Part shown: one piece after another, positions 45,163-56,300 of the stretch
Position numbering within the stretch: position 1 is the stretch's first letter
How the letters are laid out: each line of letters opens with the position of its first letter
NCBI GenBank assembly: GCA_012513815.1
Contig: JAAZBM010000014.1
Span: 502,309-566,308 of the forward strand
Direction of reading: 5' to 3'
DNA length: 64,000 nt
Source: Candidatus Sumerlaeota bacterium
GTDB lineage: Bacteria > Sumerlaeota > Sumerlaeia > Sumerlaeales > Sumerlaeaceae
Position numbers and translations under genes: made by a program
The notes under the pieces: generated by a model
Seen by the model: the letters and a program-made list of their open reading frames with translations, nothing else
The model's database searches: none
Told to the model about the DNA's origin: nothing

Positions 45163-46689
45163 ATGACAAAACTCAATATTTCGCTTTTGTCCAAACCGGT
45201 CGACAACATCGACAGCCCGGCGCTTGCCGTTTTCTTCAAGGGTTGCGCTGAAGAGGTCAAAGCGGATTTTGTCGCTCCATTCGTAGAGCAACTTGAGATT
45301 TTGCTTGCAGATTTGAACAGCAAACAATCCCGCGATTACAAAGTCATGCCCCTTGGTTCGGGAAAAGTTTTTACTCATATCGCGGTTTTCAACATGTCCC
45401 CCGACGAAGACGCCAAACCGGACACGCTTGTCATCTATGACCAGTTTCGTACTGTTGGCGCCGACGCGATAAAAATAGCCGAAGACAACAAATGTAAGAG
45501 GGTGGTCTTTTTCCTTGGAAAGAGCGAGGCCGCGTGCGTCGCAAGTCTTGTCGCTGAGGGATGTATCCTCGGTTCATATCGGTTTGACAAGTACAAGAAA
45601 TCCGGCGATGATGCTGATGCTCCGATGGCGCTTGCTGTTGATATCATTATTGATGAATCGGAACTGCAGAGCGCTCGCGAGAGTCTGAATTACACAACGC
45701 TAGTCGCGAATGAAACAAACTATGCGCGGAATCTGATTAACGAATCGCCGAGCGAGTTGAACCCCAAAAAGTATATTGAGATTATCCAGGGCGAAGTCGC
45801 CAAGCTTGCGAATACCACCTCACAGATTTGGGACAAGGACGCTCTGGCTCGTGAAGGTTATGGTGGTATTTTGGGTGTTGGTCGTGGGGCGCGCAGTGGG
45901 CCGTATCTTGCTGTCCTCCGCTATTGTCCGCCGGAAGCCAAATCCAATTCACATGTTCACCTTGCTCTTGTTGGTAAAGGCATCACCTTTGACACGGGCG
46001 GCCTGTGCCTAAAGTCGAGCAAGGGGATGAATAATATGAAAGCCGATATGACCGGTTCCGCGGTTGTTCTGGCGGCATTCAAGGCGATTGTCAAACTCAA
46101 GATTCCATGTCGCGTTACCGCGCTGATTCCCATCGCGGAGAACGCCATCGGGAACCACTCTTATTTACCGGGTGATGTGTTGACGATGCATAGTGGCAAA
46201 ACCGTTTTCATCGGCAACACTGATGCAGAAGGTCGGCTGTTGCTTGCGGATGCCCTGTGGCAAGCGAGCAAGGAAGGTGCGACGCACATCATCGATATCG
46301 CTACGCTTACGGGAGCGATTGCGGCAGCGCTCGGACCTTATACGGCGGGATTGTTCTCGAACGATGATGATGATTTTGGTTCGCTTGTCTTTGAGGCGGG
46401 CGATGAGGTCGGCGAAAATTTGTGGCCGATGCCTCTGATTCGGGAGCAACGTGAGTTCTTGGATCATCATCTTGCGGACCTGAATAATGTTGGCAGCAAC
46501 AGCGGCGGGGGCGCCATTACGGCGGCTCTGTTCCTGCAGGAGTTTGTCGGCAAGGGCATCAAGTGGGCACATCTGGACATCGCAGGTGTCGACACTGTTG
46601 AGGTTCCGCGCTGGCGTTATTACGGTAAGGGAGCCACAGCTTTTGGCGTGAGAACCCTGACTGCAGCGGCTCGGATGCTTATTGATTAA
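45163..46689 (+). CDS. pepA: leucyl aminopeptidase (M17)
   Basis: GKGITFDTGGLCLKSSKGMNNMKADMTGSAVVLAA, NTDAEGRLLLADAL; SD gaggtga before ATG 45163. Confidence 0.95.
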   Translation: MTKLNISLLSKPVDNIDSPALAVFFKGCAEEVKADFVAPFVEQLEILLADLNSKQSRDYKVMPLGSGKVFTHIAVFNMSPDEDAKPDTLVIYDQFRTVGADAIKIAEDNKCKRVVFFLGKSEAACVASLVAEGCILGSYRFDKYKKSGDDADAPMALAVDIIIDESELQSARESLNYTTLVANETNYARNLINESPSELNPKKYIEIIQGEVAKLANTTSQIWDKDALAREGYGGILGVGRGARSGPYLAVLRYCPPEAKSNSHVHLALVGKGITFDTGGLCLKSSKGMNNMKADMTGSAVVLAAFKAIVKLKIPCRVTALIPIAENAIGNHSYLPGDVLTMHSGKTVFIGNTDAEGRLLLADALWQASKEGATHIIDIATLTGAIAAALGPYTAGLFSNDDDDFGSLVFEAGDEVGENLWPMPLIREQREFLDHHLADLNNVGSNSGGGAITAALFLQEFVGKGIKWAHLDIAGVDTVEVPRWRYYGKGATAFGVRTLTAAARMLID

Positions 46690-46730
46690 TCACATCAGCC
46701 ATGAGCCTTTTGCTTTTGGTCACGTCATAA

Positions 46731-46780
46731 ACAAATACGCCTCACCTGTCACCGGGACAGATGAGGCGTTTGTTTATTTG
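46731..46780. terminator. bidirectional terminator between convergent genes
   Basis: acgcctcacctgtc(46737-46750)/gacagatgaggcgt(46756-46769), one mismatch, A-rich left and T-rich right flank. Confidence 0.85.
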
Positions 46781-46806
46781 CCTAAATTGTGTGGCGCGTT
46801 GCGCTA

Positions 46807-48453
46807 CTATTCGAGGCTGAATGTCGACATGCTAACGGGTACGGCTGTGGTATTACCAACATACCAAGTGCTGAAGCCTGTGACGCCGGTAGCAGTCACT
46901 GTTTTGGTTGCAGTGTTGACGCTCAGTTTGTTATTGGCAACCGAGAACTCTTCGACTGTGTCGTCGAAAACGCGATAAAGCGCGTTGACATTTTCAACAC
47001 TGGGCAAGCCGATGGTAAGCGTCCCAACAAATGCTGTGCCAACGTTTTCTCCGGAAATCTTGTAGGCAACTTGCTGCAAGTTCTCTTGATGTTTGAAGAA
47101 AGTTGGCGGAGGTGTCTGTGTCTTATCTGTCATCTGGGCAGTAATAGTGGCTCCACTTGCAGCGCCATCCGCTTCGATAGCCAGACCTGTGCCTACGCCT
47201 GTTCCGAATACCAGAACTTCATTGTTTCCGGTAAGGGTCACGGTCTTTGCCTCGGTCTCAATGTTCTTGTCTGCTGACGTGCTCTTGTAGACGACATTGC
47301 CACTGGGGCTGATGATAGAGGGAGCAACATATTCGAATGTAGGGTCAGCAACATTGCTATTGTTCTCGAAGACACAATCTTCAAAAATAATGCTATTCTC
47401 TGTTGCAGCAGCGGCATCATAAAGTAAGCCGAGTGTTTTATACGAACCAGCTTCGGTCATAATCTTTGAGTTAGTAAACGTAGCGGTTAAGCCTTTTGCA
47501 TAACCGGTCGCGTCTTTTTCAAAGATGACTGTCGCGTATGAGTTTGAGTAACCTTGGTAGCTCTTGTTCACACCCACCAAGGTCGAATCGGAGACATTCA
47601 AGACGCCACTGGCGACAGCAATAAGGTAATTCACTGCAGCCCAGCCCTTGACATAGCTGTTCTGTGCAATTGTAACATTTGTACCGTTCTTCTCGATACA
47701 CATCGCATATGCTCTCGACGCCAGAACGATGGAACTATTCATTTCAAAAGTATCATTGTCGCCTTGCAAAGAGATACCAAATGGATGGCTGGCGTTTTCA
47801 GGACAGCTGACATAAGTTGTATTCAATGTAAGTTTGACGTTTGCACCGCGCAATGTAACCGCTTGTGAGCAATAATCAGCAGCTTCATTTGTCGTGATAA
47901 CAGAATCATTGGAAGTAACTTCGGTTCCGGTGCAATCATTGTTACGATTACCCGCGCCCAAGTACAAAACATCGCCCTTACCGTTCTGCGTAACGGAAAC
48001 ACTATTCAGTGTCAATTTAACATTTTTACCTTCGGTTACGACAACACCACGATCAGCTCCGAAATCAGTACTCGCCTCAGGCGCATACTGTACGGCAAGA
48101 TTCTCCAAGGTTACGTTGTTGCCTTCTTGAATAAAGAAGCGGCCGGTAATGGTCTTTGTGGAGTTATTGTCACCTGCAAATGTGATGGTGCCCTTGCTCG
48201 CAGGAACAACGACAGCGCAGTCCGTTTTTGTTGGTGACGCAGATGGTGTGCCCAGATTCATATCAGTCTGGAAAAACACTTGTGTAACATCGGCTTGTTC
48301 CAATGCTTTTGCGGCTGTCTTAAAGGGCAAAGCCGCGGTCCCAGGGTTCTCATCAAGACCAGTGGTATCGTTGACATAATAGTCAGCGGCCATACCACTA
48401 GCGGCAAGCGCGAAAACGGTTGCCAATGAGGCAATACTCAATACGTTTTTCAT
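46807..48453 (-). CDS. secreted beta-helix-like protein with C-terminal STAVPV motif
   Basis: Signal peptide; YYVNDTTGLDENPGTAALPFKTAAKALEQA start typical of parallel beta-helix proteins; C-terminus FSTWYVGNTTAVPVSMSTFSLE. Confidence 0.75.
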   Translation of the reverse strand: MKNVLSIASLATVFALAASGMAADYYVNDTTGLDENPGTAALPFKTAAKALEQADVTQVFFQTDMNLGTPSASPTKTDCAVVVPASKGTITFAGDNNSTKTITGRFFIQEGNNVTLENLAVQYAPEASTDFGADRGVVVTEGKNVKLTLNSVSVTQNGKGDVLYLGAGNRNNDCTGTEVTSNDSVITTNEAADYCSQAVTLRGANVKLTLNTTYVSCPENASHPFGISLQGDNDTFEMNSSIVLASRAYAMCIEKNGTNVTIAQNSYVKGWAAVNYLIAVASGVLNVSDSTLVGVNKSYQGYSNSYATVIFEKDATGYAKGLTATFTNSKIMTEAGSYKTLGLLYDAAAATENSIIFEDCVFENNSNVADPTFEYVAPSIISPSGNVVYKSTSADKNIETEAKTVTLTGNNEVLVFGTGVGTGLAIEADGAASGATITAQMTDKTQTPPPTFFKHQENLQQVAYKISGENVGTAFVGTLTIGLPSVENVNALYRVFDDTVEEFSVANNKLSVNTATKTVTATGVTGFSTWYVGNTTAVPVSMSTFSLE

Positions 48454-48554
48454 TTTTTCCTTCTCCGTTTTTATAGGATAGTTATCTTTAGAAGATACTA
48501 AATTGAAATAGCTAAAAGCATATCAGATATTCTACATAGTTTAGTTGTTAAGCG

Positions 48555-50270
48555 CTATTTTTTTAGCTCTCCCGCGACAGCTTCGATGAGTGGTTCCATG
48601 GTCTCTTTGTCCATCGCAAATTGGATTCCGGCGGCCTCGAAAAGTTCCGGCAATGGCTTGGAACCTCCCATCCCCAACGCACTATAGTAAAGGGCTACGG
48701 CGTCTTCGGGATTCTTGCGGAAACGTGACCAAAGTTGCAACGCACCGAGCTCGGCGATACCGTATTCGATATAGTAAAGCGCACATGTGAAGAGGTGGAG
48801 TTGCGCTTGCCACGTGTATTCTTTCCACTTGGGGAATGACGGATAGTTGACGCCGGTGCCGAAGCGTTCTTCAAGTTCGAGCCATTGGTCGCAGCGCTGT
48901 TTGTGTGTGTGGTTTGGATGCGTGTAAATCCACATCTGGAACGCGTCGATGCGGGCAATCCATGGAAGAATCTCGATGACCTCGGCAAGTCTTTCTCGTC
49001 TTGCTCGTGCAGCATTCTCGGGCGAATAGAATGCGTCCATTCGCTCGCTTGCCATCAGTTCCATGCCCATCGATGCGACTTCGCAGAATTCGATTGGAGC
49101 GGAGCGGTAGCTGACCAGCGGTTCAGTGCGCGTCGCAAGCGCATGGAAGGCGTGTCCACCCTCGTGGAGCAGGGTGTAAACATCCGTGTTGCGTCCAGCG
49201 GCATTCATGAATATGAAAGGCAGCCGAGCTTCTTCGAGTGTGCACTGGTAACCCCCGGGGGCTTTGCCTTTGCGGCTTTCCAAATCGAGCAGATCGTTCT
49301 TGACGAGGATATCGAATTCCGGAACGAAGCGTTTGTCGACGGCACCGAAAATCTTGCGGCACCCGGCGATGAGTTCTTCCGAGTTGTTGAACGGCCTGAG
49401 TGGCGGGCGTCCTTTGGGGTCGACACGCAAATCCCATGGCGCCAATTCCGCGACGGCGAGGTCTTCTCTTCTACGGCGAAGCATCGCGCGATAGATTGGC
49501 ATGACGACCTGTTCGACGGCGCTATGGAACTTCAGGCAGTCGTCGGGCGTGTAGTCGAAGCGGTGATATTGCTTGAATCGGAAATCGATGAAACTGTCGT
49601 ACCCGGCGTTGTAAGCCATCTGATGGCGCAAGCGAATCTGTTCGTCGAAAAGTTCGTCGATTGCGTCGCAATCTTTGAGTCGACGTTCAATCATGGCCTC
49701 CCATGCGGCACGACGACGGGTGCGATCCGTCTCTTCGAGCACCTTTGCCAATTGCGGCATGGTGCGTGTTTCGCCATCAAACATAGCCGTCATTTCGCCG
49801 GATATCTTCTGGTATTGCTGGCCTGACAATTCGTCACGGACAAACAAATCAATGTTCTCTTCGCGATAGAGTTCGACATCGCAAACATAGTTGCGGTCGA
49901 GTACTTTGTATCGCTCCTGTGGCAACTGGAAGCGCGCAGGCGATGCCAAATAGTAGCGAGCAAGTTTAATTTGTTCCGGCTCGATTTTTGGCATAATGTT
50001 GGTGACAAAATCGACATAGAGTTTCTCGAGTTCAGGGTCGTCCGTGTGGCATGTCATATTAATTTGCCGCAGTGCCGATTCTTGGTCGAGAGCGGCGAAA
50101 AGCTCGCTGACATCCTCGATCCATTGCTCGAGTTGCCCCGCCGTTAAGAGGGGTCTGGCCAAGAGTTGTTCGAAGAGTGGCGCGATTTGTTCCCAGTCGC
50201 CGCAGTCGAGTTTTTGGGAAATCCACTTGCGTGGAAACTGTGTTTTCAGTACAGATGGTTTTAGTGTCAT
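48555..50270 (-). CDS. M3 family oligoendopeptidase F-like metallopeptidase
   Basis: YTLLHEGGHAFHAL zinc motif; RYKVLDRNYVCDVELYREENIDLFVRDELS. Confidence 0.9.
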   Translation of the reverse strand: MTLKPSVLKTQFPRKWISQKLDCGDWEQIAPLFEQLLARPLLTAGQLEQWIEDVSELFAALDQESALRQINMTCHTDDPELEKLYVDFVTNIMPKIEPEQIKLARYYLASPARFQLPQERYKVLDRNYVCDVELYREENIDLFVRDELSGQQYQKISGEMTAMFDGETRTMPQLAKVLEETDRTRRRAAWEAMIERRLKDCDAIDELFDEQIRLRHQMAYNAGYDSFIDFRFKQYHRFDYTPDDCLKFHSAVEQVVMPIYRAMLRRRREDLAVAELAPWDLRVDPKGRPPLRPFNNSEELIAGCRKIFGAVDKRFVPEFDILVKNDLLDLESRKGKAPGGYQCTLEEARLPFIFMNAAGRNTDVYTLLHEGGHAFHALATRTEPLVSYRSAPIEFCEVASMGMELMASERMDAFYSPENAARARRERLAEVIEILPWIARIDAFQMWIYTHPNHTHKQRCDQWLELEERFGTGVNYPSFPKWKEYTWQAQLHLFTCALYYIEYGIAELGALQLWSRFRKNPEDAVALYYSALGMGGSKPLPELFEAAGIQFAMDKETMEPLIEAVAGELKK

Positions 50271-50299
50271 TGTTTCTCACTCTCAATTCATCATCATTT

Positions 50300-50345
50300 A
50301 TAAAGACCGATGCCACTCGGTGTTTCAATGCGGCATCGGTCTCTT
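50300..50345 (-). terminator. hairpin downstream of the 50364-57287 gene
   Basis: agaccgatgcc(50304-50314)/ggcatcggtct(50332-50342) perfect 11-bp stem. Confidence 0.75.
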
Positions 50346-50363
50346 TGTATTATTTACTTGTTG

Positions 50364-53300
50364 TTACTGCAACGCATCCCAATCCGTAATCTTTGCGGGA
50401 TTCGTGGTTGCCCCGATGACGACGAAGTAATCGGCGCCACCATAGGCCTTTGCTTTCAGTCCACTGGGGTTCGTGATCGTGACAGTTCTCTCGCCCAGAG
50501 CGGCACTTTCGAGCACTTCGATTTCGACATAGAGTGTCTCCGCCGTAGACTCGGAAGAAATTCCTTTGACCAGAATTCCGTTGCCGAAGCTGACGATCGG
50601 TTTGACACTTCCGTTGATGTAGAAGTTTTCGCCATAAATCGCGACTTGGAGTGTCTGTCCCTGTTTAGCGTTGGCGGGATAGATTCCGTTTATTTGCGGG
50701 TAGTCGAAAGCGTCAGGCGCGCTGACCTTACGTTTAGTCGCATTCCAGTTCGACGGATTCGTCATGTTAATCATCACGCCGTTTATCCATCCACCGGTCG
50801 GCTGCTGTCCCGAGATACCGGACTGACCAATGATAAGGTCGAGATCGCCGTCACCGTCCACATCAGCAAGCTTGACCGCTCTGGCATGGTTCGGGAATCC
50901 GTTCCATGTCGAGTTCGCCGCGTTGTTGACCATCTGCGATTTGAGGAGTCCAATTTCGCCTGTTGTGGAGCTAGTGTCGTTATCCGTCGCGTCCACGAAG
51001 AATGCGCCACGAGGTGTAACCGGTGCGACATTCATCAGCAACTGCACGGGGGCTTTGTTGTTATGACGTTTTTTATTGATACTGTTCACACTTGCGGTTG
51101 TCTCCCAATCAAGTGCGAGAACGATATCGGTGTATCCGTCATTGTTCACATCGCCGGCATCCGCGCCGTAAATCTGATAAAGGTTGACGCCGTTGAAGCG
51201 TTGGTCGCTCGCATCCGTAAACTCTCCGGTTCCATTGTTCTCCAAGAAATAGAGTTTGTTCAAATCAGGCGAGCCTTCAACTTCATTTGTCGCATGGGCT
51301 GTTGTCAGAACCAAATCGAATTTCTCATCAACGATATCGAAGACACCATTCTTGTTCAGATCACGCTCGGTTCCGTCCTTAATGAGGTTTCCGTTAACAT
51401 CTTCGGTAACCGATTTCGAACGATATACACCGGGAATAATCTTTGTGAAATCGGCGGCGACATTGACCAGAGGCCACTTTTGAGGATCAGTGATTTCCTC
51501 GAAAGTTCTTCCGTTCTGACCGGCGACATTCATCAAGAGGCGGCAAGCGTTGTACTGTGTCGCTGAAGAATTGGCGGAGGTGTTAAGTCTATTCGCAAAG
51601 ACCAAATCGCCAAATCCGTCATTGTTCAGGTCGACAATCGCGGCATCTCGTGTATCGTCAACGACGGGGCTAGTAATCCATTCTTGTGTCTTGTCTACGA
51701 AATATCCCCATTTGCCACTGACCTTAGTATTAATAAGGACAACGTTTTGGATACCCATGTTCTTGGCACCGTTTGCCATCACAAGGTCAGGCATTCCATC
51801 ACCGTTCAAGTCACCAACAGCAACACGGTTCGTGTAGTATCTGTTCGGGTCATCCGCACCAAAATCAGGAATTCTGATGGCGGAATCGTCTTGATACTGG
51901 ATATTCCCATCGACATCCGTTGTGTGTACCATCAAAACGGGTTTCAGTCCTGAGGAGACAAACAGAATGTCGGGTTTACCGTCGTTATTGAAGTCAAGGA
52001 ACTTGACGTCTGTCGCGGGCAGCAACAAGTTGCTCAAATATGGGAAGTATGTTGCAATCATCGGATTCATGCCGCTAACAATTGGTCCACCATACGGTGA
52101 GGATGCAATATTAAAGACGCGTTGACCGCTGACTTTCGGCTCTCCACTGTTCTTGTATAGAACTTGATTCTCACCGGCTTGTGCTTCAGAACCGCCATTG
52201 GCGAAGACCAAATCAAGCAGACCATTACCGTACATGTCGTTCAGGTCGATACCCATTGTCGCGTTAGCCATACCATCACTTTGATCAAAATTCGTTGAGG
52301 TGGCACCGTTGTAGAAGCTCAAATAATTATATGTCGAGTCTACGAACATTGGGACATCACTGCGATTGGGCGATGTTGCATTGTATCCGCCGGGGGTGCT
52401 GACCCCTTTACCGGCCGCGAGTTGGTTGTTCCGGAAGAGACTCGGTTGTCCGCCGAATGTTCCGGCGAAGACATCAATGTCACCATCAAGGTCGAAGTCA
52501 CATGGCGCGACCCAACTGTAAGTTTTGTTCTGTTGGTTTAGGAAGACCGAACCGCCACGGGTCGATTCGAAGATGTTCAGGTTTCCGCCGGCGCCGAAGT
52601 TATAAGTCGAATCATCGCCCTTTGTTACCATCGAGTTAATCCATACCGTGAGACGTCCCGGAGGCATGTTTGTCACTTCGGGATGGGTCGGATTTGCTGC
52701 ATCCGCAGAAATCATCATATCGGGCAAACCATCAAGGTTGAAATCAGCGGTGTCGATACTCGTGGCACGACCGCATGCGGGGAAGCTCAGCTTCGTATCG
52801 CGCAACTGATTCTGGAAGCCCTTTGAGAAACAATCCGGTGCGATTGCCACTTCCTCACCATCGGGAGTTCTGAGAGTCATCATCCGATAGGAAGCTGGGA
52901 CATAAACCGTTGTATCTGTATCGTTGGAATTAAAATCACGATGCGGCATCCAAACCAATCCGGTCATGTTTCTGCTAAACTCAGACAGATAGTATTGTAG
53001 AGCGTAATTTCTTGAGGTAAAGATATCCGCTTCAGCATCATAGTTCACCTGCATAATCTCGTTGAAACCAGTCAAATCGAAATCGAGGATAACACCACCC
53101 GCTGTACGCGAGCTATCCGGCGCTTTCACATCGACTTCCTGACCACCGGTAGGAACTAAATCATTACCCCAACCTTGCGGAATACCGGTACGAAGCACCT
53201 GTCGAGGCATACTTGTCTGTTGTTCTTCATCGAAGGTCTCGGGAAGGTAAATCGCTTCTTCTGTTCCATAGTTAGCAACTTGGAAATAACCATCAGCAAT

Positions 53301-56300
53301 GCCGTCGGGAATCTCGTTGATGTCCATATTATAATAGACAACGGTATCGCCATCATAAGTATGGTTTGCTGAGAGCGTATTCCGCTCATTGAACGTCACA
53401 AAACCAACAGCGTTGTTGCCAACAAATGTGCCGGCACGCACTTGGTTTGTTTGGCTATAATCTTCTTCGTTCACCGGTGGCAACGTCGAAGGTCTATCCA
53501 CAAACAGTGGAGGAATACGATCACGGGACGATAGAATTGGAAGAAGTTCGGTTGTGCCATCGTCGTACTCTTTCAACTCAAATGACATTCCAAACTTGGA
53601 GTCAGAACCAAGTGTTTCATCGGTGAAGAGCGTTGTACGGGTCATAAGTTCGCCAAAGGGCGAGTTGGCCGGTTCGAGTGTATGGTTAATAAGGATGCGT
53701 TCACTGAAATACAAGAAACCTTCAAATGAGGTCGGCGGAGTTGCTGTCGTGTCATAGTAGTGCTGACCTCTTGTGCCTTTGGTATCCATAAACTTTCTGA
53801 CTTTGTTGCTCACAATAACATCCAAATCGCCATCGCCATCGACATCAACGATATCGCTGTGTGTCGAATAGTCATAACCGGAATACGTTGAAATTTGGTG
53901 TCCCGTGTTCAGTATGCCGGGATCCCATGAGTCGGTTGCGTCTTCGAAGTACCCGGGTTTGCCGGATGCGCCAAGATTACGATAGAATCTATTCTGGGCG
54001 CCAACACCCACACCGGGCTCGGCGAAATTCGAGACAAACAAATCGTTCCATCCGTCCAAATCGAAGTCTCCGATTTTGACATCCGCTGATGAGTTTAGCA
54101 AGAAGGGAAGTCTGTCGTCGGCAGTTCCCGCCATTCCGTCGTCACCAAAGGTCATATCAACAAGTTTGCGTCCAGAGGGTTCAGCTTCGGTTGGGGCTTC
54201 GACATTCATGTAAATGCGGTTTGCCAACGAAGCGGGATCTCCGGTTACTTGTGCTCCTGTTGCAATAACGAGGTCAGGATAACCATCACCGTTCAGGTCG
54301 CCCCATGCGGCTCCAAAGACGTGCAACTTCCCAAGGGAAAGTCCGTCAAGTCTAAATGAATCGTCGTCCGAGGCATTCTGTGTTGGCGCAAGAGCATCAG
54401 GCGCGATATCGGTAAATGTAACCATATCTTGGTCGCATGCGTCGCCAATTCCATCACCATCGGAATCCAGCTGGTCAGGGTTGTATACTGTCGGGCAATT
54501 ATCAACGCCATTCAGAACTCCATCACCATCTTTATCACCAAGAGGACCGTCATCTTCGCTCTCCTTTTCGGAAACAATTCGTCCGGTGTAAACACCTGTG
54601 TTAGTATAAATATCAACTCCGGAAATGGTGCCGTATGGTTCGACATCAACTCTGCGATATGCTTGTGGGTCGTCTCCGCCGGGAGAAGTGCTGCCGGTGA
54701 TGAAACCATCAACCGTTGTTCCTTCGTTTGCCGTGTAGGTCATGCCTGTCACGTAGGAGATTGATTCACCAACTCCAACGATGACGGGGTTGTACTGCGC
54801 GGTATAAACACTATCCGAAATCGTGAATCCTCTGGCAAGGAAATCAAATGTCTTGACGCCGGGGCCACCAATCAAATTGCTGTTTTTCCCGCCGTAGTTG
54901 GCAAGGTTAACAACATCAGGGCGTGTGATGCCGAAACGGGCATCTTCGAGAATGGCCACACCGGCATTGCCAAGGTCAAAATAAGGTGACCAGTACAATT
55001 TCGAAGGAATACTATCGCCGGTCAGGTCGGTCTCGCGAGTTACCCATTGGGTGTTGTCTGAATAGAACATTCCGCTACCCGTTCCGAGATAGCGATTCCG
55101 GAACATGTAACGAAGACCAATTTCGATGGGCTGTGTCGTAACGTTTGTCATCTCAACAGTCACCAACATGATGCTTGGCGTTGTTGGGAAATCGCCATCT
55201 GGTTTGTTGACGATTTGCAGTTTTTCGTGCACTTCGATGGCATTTGCCACACGATAAGCACCCTCGGCCTTGTTGTCGAAATCTTCCTCGGTGAACTCGC
55301 TTGTCACCTTGATGGAGTTTTCTTTGTCGGTGGGGTTCGCTTTGAAGGATTCGTTTGTGATATCTTGGTATACGCCATCGCGACCAATTCTAAATGTAAG
55401 GAAGGAACCTGCAGATGGCGAGAAGGACGGGTTAATCAGCTGGCTTGCACCGGCTTGACGCAAAGCAAACTGTCCACGGCTGTTCCATGTGTATTGAAGC
55501 CAATTATCTTCGATAATGCCATCGCCGCTGATGTCGCGATCAGTGTAGGCGGTATAGCCGCTCTTCTTCCAAGGAACTCCGCCGCCATAATACTCAGCGG
55601 GGATTTCTTCGGGAAGTGGGCCATAGAGTGATTGCACTTGGTCAACTGTCGCGATAGGAGGCTCTAAGCGAACCACATAGGGATTCGCGGAAAGAATCTC
55701 GCAAGGCTCATTCTGCCGCAGAGGCAACGATTCTGTTGTTCCGGGCAAACCGGCAAAGAAGAAATAGGGGTCTCTCACGATGCCCTCGGTCAGCGAGGTT
55801 TCGGCAGTCTGGAAGTTTGTACCGCTTAGCACTTGCGCGAAAAGTCTGATGTTGAAAGTCTCAGAGGTCTGATCGTCAACGCCGAGTCTCGTGTCGGGGT
55901 CAAGGTCAGGACGTGGGAATTCGCTTGCGTTGTCGAGGAAGCACGGGCGCCCAAGGAAGACGGGCGCGAGTGGAACTTCCGCCACAGGAGAAACAACAAT
56001 GATACCGCCGCTGGTGTTTTCGTCAGACATGCTTCCATCATACGCGGCTCCATTCAGGACGCGGCCGGAAATGGTTGCGCCACCAAGCGGATCGTTTGGA
56101 GCTGAGTACGCCATGCGAGCGGACATGATATCGTCGAAGTGAAGATTACGACGGAACCAAATATCACTGTTTGAGACAGCGGTCGGCGTCATGACGGGGC
56201 TTTGAAGTTGGGAATGCGCAAGGCCCATTGCGTGCCCCAGATTGTGCAGGACAGCGGCTTCGACATCAGGATAGCCGATGTAAGCGTTGCGTGTCTCGCT

